Source: CAUUJV01 sp963545565
Lineage (GTDB): Bacteria > Actinomycetota > Actinomycetes > Actinomycetales > Bifidobacteriaceae
DNA: 10,148 nucleotides
NCBI GenBank assembly: GCA_963545565.1
Contig: CAUUJV010000020.1
Coordinates: 1 to 10,148 of the forward strand
Direction of reading: 5' to 3'
A program made the position numbers and the translations under genes. The notes beneath the pieces are model-generated. The model was given only the letters and a program-made list of their open reading frames with translations. It did not search any database and was not told the DNA's origin. Below, piece after piece: positions 6,048 to 10,148 of the stretch (its first letter is position 1; every line of letters starts with the position of its first letter).

Positions 6048-8177
6048 CTAGAAGAACATTGGAGACAACTCTGCCTCCGCCACAACGCCGTACCGATCGT
6101 CATAGTACTCCGAATCCAACACATAAATTCCAAGAGTGTCATCCACCAACTCGATTGCGTGCTTCCTGGAGAGAGCGTCGTATTCGTAAGTGAAAAGAGA
6201 CACAGTGTAGTCTTGTAACGCTCGCAGAGTCCTAAAACGATTTATTGAACGATCTTGCTCGAACTGCTCAAGCAGTTCATTAGCTCTTCCGTATCGAACG
6301 ATGACATTCTGTGTGAGATTGGGAATCAGATGAAAATGGCCACTCACTGTTTTGTACGCTTGTGCAGAATAGTTTCCGTATTTCTTCTCACCATGCCGGT
6401 TTTCAAAATTATCTTTGCCGAGCTCATTTAATGACAACAAGTCATAGGCAAAAATACCTTCTTTGTCCTGCCCTATCGGATAATCCATCTTTCCGAATTT
6501 AGCACCTTGTGCGGGTTGGAGTCTGTTAAAAAGTCTTCTGTAATATTCGTCCAGCATCGAATCAGATAGCAGATCCGCATCTGGAAATTCTCGAATCAGC
6601 TGGTCAGTGATTTCTTTACCAATCTGTATATCCGGCAAATGGTTCAACCCCTGCTCACCCCTCATAGGGACGACATACACATTTTTCGGAACGAATGATT
6701 CACCGTTGCGATTACATCTCCCCGCTGCTTGCAGCACGCTGTCCAAACCAGCCAGTGCTCGCACTACACAGGAAAATGAAAGATCCACACCTGCCTCTAC
6801 AAGTTGGGTACTGACACAGATCACACGTTTTGAATCAGCCTTAGCCAGTGTTGATCTAACATGTTCAAGCTGGTTCTTTCTGTGCTGTCCACACATGGAA
6901 GTACTCAGATGCACAAGGTCAAAAGTATCGCTGCTATTGAGATTCACCAAAGCTCTGAAAACATCTTTTGCTTCAGATTTCAAGTTAACAATAACGAGAC
7001 AATTGCCGTTCTCCTGTGCTTTCTCAAAAGCAAAGCGCGCCAGCTCGTCGCTGGTGAGTTCTTTATCGGACGCCACTATATTCGTTCGTCTCAGAGTCTC
7101 CTGGTCTGTACTATTAATAGAAATCAGTGACGAATGATCAGCCAAGAGGAGGTTATGACGATTTGTCTTTTCAAGTAATGGCTGCGTCGCCGAGCATAGC
7201 AGTATTGTGCAATTGAGTATTGTTGAAAGAAAACTCACGGTCTCGTTAAAGAGGTTTATCGTCTGTGAGGGGAGTGCCTGAATCTCATCAAAGATGATGA
7301 CACTATCTGCCATATTATGGAATTTTCTCAGTTTCGTGCCATGAGAAGACATCACTGTCTCCAGAAATTGCACCATCGTTGTTACAATGATAGGGTTATC
7401 CCATCTCTCAGCTGCGAGTTTTCTTGCCTTGGTTCTTTCACTTTCATTTTCGGATTCCGACCCATCTGAATTTATATTTGAGTCATTCTCTGCATCTTTC
7501 ATTGCGCTGGAATAATGCTCCAACAACACATCGCTATCGGGAGAGAGATTAAGGATATTACGGAAAACCTGTGACGTCTGTGTTGTGATTGACAGGTATG
7601 GTATGACATATATTATTCGCCTCTTACCTGTCTTCATTGCATGGCGCAGAGCAAAATTCAAAGAGGCTAGAGTTTTACCTCCTCCGGTGGGCACCGCGAG
7701 TTTATATATACCTGTTTTATTATCGCTCGAATCTGCACACGCATCGCATATCTTTTTTCTGACAGCATTTACGGGGGAAGTTGAATCGAATTGACCCATT
7801 TTTTCTTCAAACACGCGTAACAAGCTTTGCCACTCAATCTGGTGCTGTTTGGGTTCCCCGTGTGATTTGCTTGTTTCGAATGAAGCCGCGTCAAGTCTAT
7901 CTGCGTCGATGAGACGTGAATAAATATATTTGGTAAACAACCCTATGAAGAAACTGAGATTTTCCTTCTTAAGTCCATGCTCTAATGCTATTTGATAAAA
8001 ACGGTGGACGTCTTCCACAGCATTACTAAACCGTGTTTTTATATCCAAATCAAGCTGAGCAATATTTTTGCATACTTCATCATATGCGTATTTTTCGTCT
8101 TTCTTATTCTTCTCCTGTAGCCTGTCGAAAAAAAGTATCAGTCCCATCAGAGTTGATGCAGTCTGGAAGACTCCCAT
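6048..8177 (-). CDS. cas3: Cas3 helicase part, out of frame with its HD domain
   Basis: This frame encodes the superfamily 2 helicase part of Cas3, the enzyme recruited to the target-bound complex to unwind and shred DNA. Numbered on the reconstructed 814-residue protein, it shows Walker A PTGGGKT (268-274), RRIIYVIPYLSI (motif Ia), DEIQ (402-405, the DExH-type box), CSAT (motif III) and QAAGRCNRNG (588-597, motif VI). An acidic, Ser/Asn-rich insert lies at about 333-350. The 5' limit given is the first in-frame ATG, but it has no ribosome-binding site and the 17 codons before FFDRLQEK are out-of-frame HD sequence. True Cas3 residues therefore begin near 8127. With the 8104-8493 frame this is almost certainly one cas3 gene split by a single extra T. 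Confidence 0.9.
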   Translation of the reverse strand: MGVFQTASTLMGLILFFDRLQEKNKKDEKYAYDEVCKNIAQLDLDIKTRFSNAVEDVHRFYQIALEHGLKKENLSFFIGLFTKYIYSRLIDADRLDAASFETSKSHGEPKQHQIEWQSLLRVFEEKMGQFDSTSPVNAVRKKICDACADSSDNKTGIYKLAVPTGGGKTLASLNFALRHAMKTGKRRIIYVIPYLSITTQTSQVFRNILNLSPDSDVLLEHYSSAMKDAENDSNINSDGSESENESERTKARKLAAERWDNPIIVTTMVQFLETVMSSHGTKLRKFHNMADSVIIFDEIQALPSQTINLFNETVSFLSTILNCTILLCSATQPLLEKTNRHNLLLADHSSLISINSTDQETLRRTNIVASDKELTSDELARFAFEKAQENGNCLVIVNLKSEAKDVFRALVNLNSSDTFDLVHLSTSMCGQHRKNQLEHVRSTLAKADSKRVICVSTQLVEAGVDLSFSCVVRALAGLDSVLQAAGRCNRNGESFVPKNVYVVPMRGEQGLNHLPDIQIGKEITDQLIREFPDADLLSDSMLDEYYRRLFNRLQPAQGAKFGKMDYPIGQDKEGIFAYDLLSLNELGKDNFENRHGEKKYGNYSAQAYKTVSGHFHLIPNLTQNVIVRYGRANELLEQFEQDRSINRFRTLRALQDYTVSLFTYEYDALSRKHAIELVDDTLGIYVLDSEYYDDRYGVVAEAELSPMFF

Positions 8178-8493
8178 GATGTTTAGAAATCGCCAATTCC
8201 AATATTTCCTGAGTTAACTTAGCAATTGAATTATCAGCTGGTAAGTCATTGATAACAAATGCTCCCTGCCATGCGTGAATAACTGATCCTCGTTTACCAT
8301 CATCTGACATCAGATAGTCCTGAAAAACCCCGGTCGCTTTTCCTACATCGTGAAGCAATGCTGCAAGATATGAGATAGAAGAGAATTCTGGTTCAAACGA
8401 TCTTGCCAATTCTGCTGCACCTGAAAGATGGGAAGCCAAAGTCTGAGTATTCCCTGCCGCATCTTTACGCGCGAGTAAAGGGCTATCTGTCAT
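8104..8493 (-). CDS. cas3: Cas3 HD-nuclease domain, truncated by frameshift
   Basis: This 129-residue frame is the N-terminal HD nuclease domain of Cas3, which cuts single-stranded DNA fed by the helicase. Metal-binding residues are visible: H22 in ASHLSG, H48-D49 in LLHDVGK, H73 in VIHAWQG and H105-H106 in SKHHGSLPDC. The frame follows the family as far as DGTDTFF, then reads seven unrelated residues (RQATGEE) to a stop. The other frame continues correctly as DRLQEK. The start at 8493 is chosen over an ATG at 8535 because AAGGAG (8500-8505) lies six bases upstream. As read, it would be an HD domain cut off from its helicase. Separate HD proteins (Cas3'') exist in some type I systems, but the lack of a start signal for the helicase argues against a deliberate split. 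Confidence 0.9.
   Translation of the reverse strand: MTDSPLLARKDAAGNTQTLASHLSGAAELARSFEPEFSSISYLAALLHDVGKATGVFQDYLMSDDGKRGSVIHAWQGAFVINDLPADNSIAKLTQEILELAISKHHGSLPDCINSDGTDTFFRQATGEE
8128..8134 (-). other. T7 homopolymer at the cas3 frame break
   Basis: Seven consecutive T on the minus strand (A7 on plus) encode the ACT TTT TTT CGA junction. Removing one T joins DGTDTFF to DRLQEKNKKDEK, continuous Cas3 sequence, so this is a one-base length difference. The helicase frame is +1 relative to the HD frame. Confidence 0.85.
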
Positions 8494-8824
8494 TTGTATC
8501 TCCTTGTTTTCATTTCTGAGGTATCTATCACACACCGCTATCTGTCTATTCAGTATATGCCTGCTTAAGTTTTCTCTACAGTTTCGGGTCTACAGCAAAG
8601 AGATATAAGCCGCGGACACCTCGCTTGAGGAGCACGTTCAGTAATTTTTATCTCAATACGATATGCTAGGTCAAACGATAATAAATGCAATTAATAACCT
8701 TGTTACTAAACACGGCTGAGGGCAGTTTCATACGCACCTAAGAATCCATAGACGTATTGAGTTCTCAAACAGAGCACGATGGCAACTCTCAGCCAGGAAT
8801 CCAGGGGTTGTCATCCACCTGTGC
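8494..8824 (-). promoter_or_regulatory. Intergenic region upstream of the cas operon
   Basis: No gene is visible between the cas3 start and the stop of the helix-turn-helix gene. Two minus-strand promoter candidates are present. TTGACC (8669-8674) is followed after 18 bases by TAAAAA (8645-8650), giving a leader of about 140 bases. A good -10, TATACT (8552-8557), would start about 50 bases before cas3 but has a poor -35 (TGTAGA, 17 bases upstream). A 9-bp inverted repeat (CTCAATACG at 8652-8660, CGTATTGAG at 8753-8761) overlaps the spacer of the first candidate and could be an operator or chance. Confidence 0.4.
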
Positions 8825-8826
8825 TC
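8772..8826. repeat. Imperfect long hairpin at the end of the helix-turn-helix gene
   Basis: GAGCAC (8772-8777) pairs with GTGCTC (8821-8826), and GATGGCAAC (8778-8786) pairs with GTTGTCATC (8807-8815), with a 5-base bulge and a 20-base loop. One position is G-U in a plus-strand transcript but A-C in a minus-strand transcript. It starts at the stop codon of the helix-turn-helix gene and may act as a terminator-like structure, but no U tract follows on either strand. Confidence 0.35.
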
Positions 8827-9196
8827 AGGCAGGCTTTGCAACTTTTGTTGTTACAGAAGTGCCTATAGATGTTCCTGCGGATTTTGCTGCAGATGCTGTA
8901 ACAACTAACTTGCTATAGTGCTTACGAGCAGCTTCAGCAGTGATTCCTAACGCCTTCCCAATGGAATTCCACGAACTTCCCCTATCCCGACTTACCTTCA
9001 CAACATTCTCAATCTGAGCATTAAGAACTTCTTTCTGGTAGCGCAAACGCTTTAACTCGCGCTCAGGATCCCAACGAGGATCCTCTGTGGGATTCCCCTC
9101 ATCAGGAACCTCCTTTGCCTCAAGCTCGGCAGCTATCTCATAGCCATAAGCCGCAAGCGCCTGACGCTCTGCAGATGACAGATCTTCGAATTTCAT
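8825..9196 (-). CDS. Helix-turn-helix protein, probable antitoxin
   Basis: I do not recognise this 123-residue protein as a named family, but its layout is informative. An acidic N-terminal helix (residues 1-30, LSSAERQALAAYGYEIAAELEAKE) and a charged linker precede a helical segment with RYQKEVLNAQIENVVKVSRDRG. A helix-turn-helix follows at about 72-96 (SSWNSIGKALGITAEAARKHY), of the form common in actinobacterial DNA-binding proteins. The C-terminal 25 residues are low-complexity Ala/Ser/Thr/Lys. Its start overlaps the stop of the preceding gene as ATGA, with a GGAAGGA ribosome-binding site inside that gene, so the two are translationally coupled. It probably represses its own operon and neutralises the upstream partner. 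The antitoxin role is inferred from context. Confidence 0.6.
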   Translation of the reverse strand: MKFEDLSSAERQALAAYGYEIAAELEAKEVPDEGNPTEDPRWDPERELKRLRYQKEVLNAQIENVVKVSRDRGSSWNSIGKALGITAEAARKHYSKLVVTASAAKSAGTSIGTSVTTKVAKPA

Positions 9197-9462
9197 AGGA
9201 GTCCTTCCTTATCTAAGTACGATTTTCTTGCCTTCATAGCATGGACAATGAGCTCCTGTTCATACCCTTCCCGCGCAGCAGTTCCTATCTCATACCTCAC
9301 AGCACCGGAACAACTTGGTCCAATATAAAGATATGTTGGTGGTGTCCGGTCAAAGTTCACGTCAACTGGCCCCCTTGCCATTCTGTATGCGTGTAATATG
9401 TCCTCCGCTTTTACTCCATGTTTGAATGCTGATGGAAGAATCAGTGGCTCATCCTCTCCCAT
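9193..9462 (-). CDS. Small BrnT-like protein, probable toxin
   Basis: This 89-residue protein resembles the small BrnT-like ribonuclease-toxin proteins found beside DNA-binding antitoxins. It has an N-terminal SAFKHGVKAEDILHAYRMA helix (about 11-29) with the family-typical His-Gly and Asp-Ile-Leu-His-Ala pattern, a central sheet with TYLYIGPSCSGAVRYEIGTA (about 43-62), and the terminal strand ELIVHAMKARKSYL (about 70-83), corresponding to the VxHAMxxRxxY ending of such proteins. Toxin-first order with a 4-base overlap into the helix-turn-helix gene also matches BrnTA operons. The start has only a weak site (TAGG) upstream. Toxic activity is inferred; a regulatory or orphan role remains possible. 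Confidence 0.55.
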   Translation of the reverse strand: MGEDEPLILPSAFKHGVKAEDILHAYRMARGPVDVNFDRTPPTYLYIGPSCSGAVRYEIGTAAREGYEQELIVHAMKARKSYLDKEGLL

Positions 9463-9481
9463 GAATACCTACTCTAGTTGC

Positions 9482-9493
9482 CAACTTAAGTTG
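9482..9493. promoter_or_regulatory. 12-bp palindrome in the toxin operon leader
   Basis: CAACTTAAGTTG is a perfect 12-bp palindrome between the predicted start site and the toxin ATG, about 20 bases before the codon. It may be a second operator or affect translation. Confidence 0.35.
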
Positions 9494-9524
9494 TGTAAAT
9501 TCTTTTCCCTTCTTTTGCGTTAAA

Positions 9525-9537
9525 GTGAGTCACTCAC
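9525..9537. promoter_or_regulatory. Palindromic operator candidate at the transcription start
   Basis: GTGAGTCACTCAC is a perfect palindrome with 6-bp arms around one base. It directly abuts the -10 box and covers the predicted start site, the usual place for autorepression by an antitoxin. Confidence 0.45.
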
Positions 9538-9566
9538 ACTACACACACGCTGCATACCTCTGTCAA
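9538..9566 (-). promoter_or_regulatory. Promoter of the toxin-antitoxin-like operon
   Basis: On the minus strand a perfect TTGACA (9561-9566) is followed after 17 bases by TGTAGT (9538-9543), predicting a start near 9531 and a leader of about 70 bases before the ATG at 9462. This is the best promoter match in the window. Confidence 0.55.
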
Positions 9567-9718
9567 GAGCAACAGAGCATTGTGTACCAATGTGAATTGA
9601 AGAAGGATACAATCTGTTTAACTTCCTTGACACCTTCCCACACTACAGCTGAGAAAAGTCCCAACCTGTGAGTGAGTGTTTACTTACCGACAGCAAGCAG
9701 ACGGCAGGCGCAAGCATC

Positions 9719-10084
9719 CTAAAGGAACTGATAGCCGGAGAATACATGGTTTGCCGCCTGTACCAGAACTTGGTTGTACTCCTGACCACCGAAGTAGTTG
9801 ATTTCCTCGCCCTTCGAGTTAGTAGCCGTCGTCTTGGAAAGGAAACTCTCGGCATTCTCCGTACCACCTTCCTCGCAGGTCGGCATCTGGGCCACGCACC
9901 ACTTTTCCCACTCCATCGAGAGCACCAGTGAGTAAGCTATAAGGCATCCATGCGCCGAGCAGTAGAGAAGCGATCGTTCCATCGTTGGGCGCACTGCTTT
10001 CTTCACAGTTCTTGACCTATCGGAAGCGTATGGCAACGATCCATCCTGTATACCAGAAGGAACGCCACGGCCTGACTCCGTCAT
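9719..10084 (-). pseudogene. Remnant of an ABC transporter solute-binding protein
   Basis: Only the last 55 to 65 residues of this 121-residue frame look like a real protein. The segment from EWEKWCVAQ through KGEEINYFGGQEYNQVLVQA to GYQFL resembles the C-terminus of family 1 extracellular solute-binding lipoproteins, which commonly have an FxGGQxxxxxxxxAA segment followed by a Y/F-Q-F ending. Codons in this part end mostly in G or C, unlike the cas genes. The first 55 residues match nothing I recognise. There is no lipoprotein signal, and a full-length solute-binding protein is about 400-450 residues. The ATG at 10084 lacks a clear ribosome-binding site. It is most likely a decayed gene end rather than an expressed protein. 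The final 64 bases of the window show nothing. Confidence 0.4.
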
Positions 10085-10148
10085 ATACTTACTACGTCTT
10101 AAGTTACACGCAAGATTAAAGATGAACCGTTGAATCGAAAGAGCAGTC

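Larger units (their letters stand above)
9463..9718. other. Intergenic region between the toxin-like gene and the transporter remnant
   Basis: Apart from the promoter and two palindromes described separately, no coding sequence or RNA gene is evident here. The part from about 9580 to 9718 is AT/GC mixed, contains no recognisable terminator, and probably includes further decayed sequence downstream of the solute-binding remnant. Confidence 0.5.

Noticed and set aside
8135..8177. ATG at 8177 as a genuine separate start for a stand-alone Cas3 helicase
   Set aside because: No ribosome-binding site precedes it, and its first codons are the HD domain in the wrong frame. A frameshifted single gene explains the data better.
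9668..9931. Plus-strand open frame of 87 residues opposite the solute-binding remnant
   Set aside because: Its composition is that of an antisense shadow, with no ribosome-binding site or recognisable domain.
8564..10105. CTTAAGTT found at 8564-8571, 9485-9492 and 10098-10105, each upstream of a minus-strand reading frame
   Set aside because: The core TTAAG is frequent across the window, including inside cas genes, and the third site precedes only a degraded frame. Not enough to call a shared regulatory motif.

Overview
The window is dominated by a type I-C (Dvulg subtype) CRISPR-Cas locus. It lies entirely on the minus strand and so reads from right to left. The order is cas3 (about 8493 to 6048), cas5c, cas8c with an internal cas11c start, cas7c, cas4, cas1, cas2, then a 225-base leader, then a short array (three identical 33-base repeats, two 33-base spacers) at 45-209. 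This is the canonical I-C order. Gaps between genes are short or are 4-base ATGA overlaps, which suggests one operon transcribed from a promoter upstream of 8493. Together the genes would supply spacer acquisition (Cas4-Cas1-Cas2), crRNA processing (Cas5c), the surveillance complex (Cas5c, Cas8c, Cas11c, Cas7c) and target degradation (Cas3).

The main irregularity is in cas3. The HD-nuclease part and the helicase part are in different frames, and the break falls at a run of seven T (minus strand, 8128-8134). Six T would restore one protein of about 814 residues. The run could be a sequencing error, an inactivating mutation, or a site of slippage or frameshifting.

Upstream of the cas operon, a 331-base region between start codons and the next stop (8494-8824) holds weak promoter candidates. 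Then comes a two-gene minus-strand unit (9462 to 8825): an 89-residue BrnT-like protein followed, with an ATGA overlap, by a 123-residue protein with a helix-turn-helix. This looks like a toxin-first toxin-antitoxin module. It has a good promoter (TTGACA) and two perfect palindromes in the places expected for operators. The right end (about 9719-10084) holds a degraded fragment resembling the C-terminus of an extracellular solute-binding protein, with GC-ending codons unlike the AT-richer cas genes.

Organism: the helix-turn-helix protein, the BrnT-like partner and the codon use of the solute-binding remnant suggest a high-GC Gram-positive host, perhaps Bifidobacteriaceae or a relative, with a horizontally acquired CRISPR locus. 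This assignment is an inference from pattern recognition and is weak.
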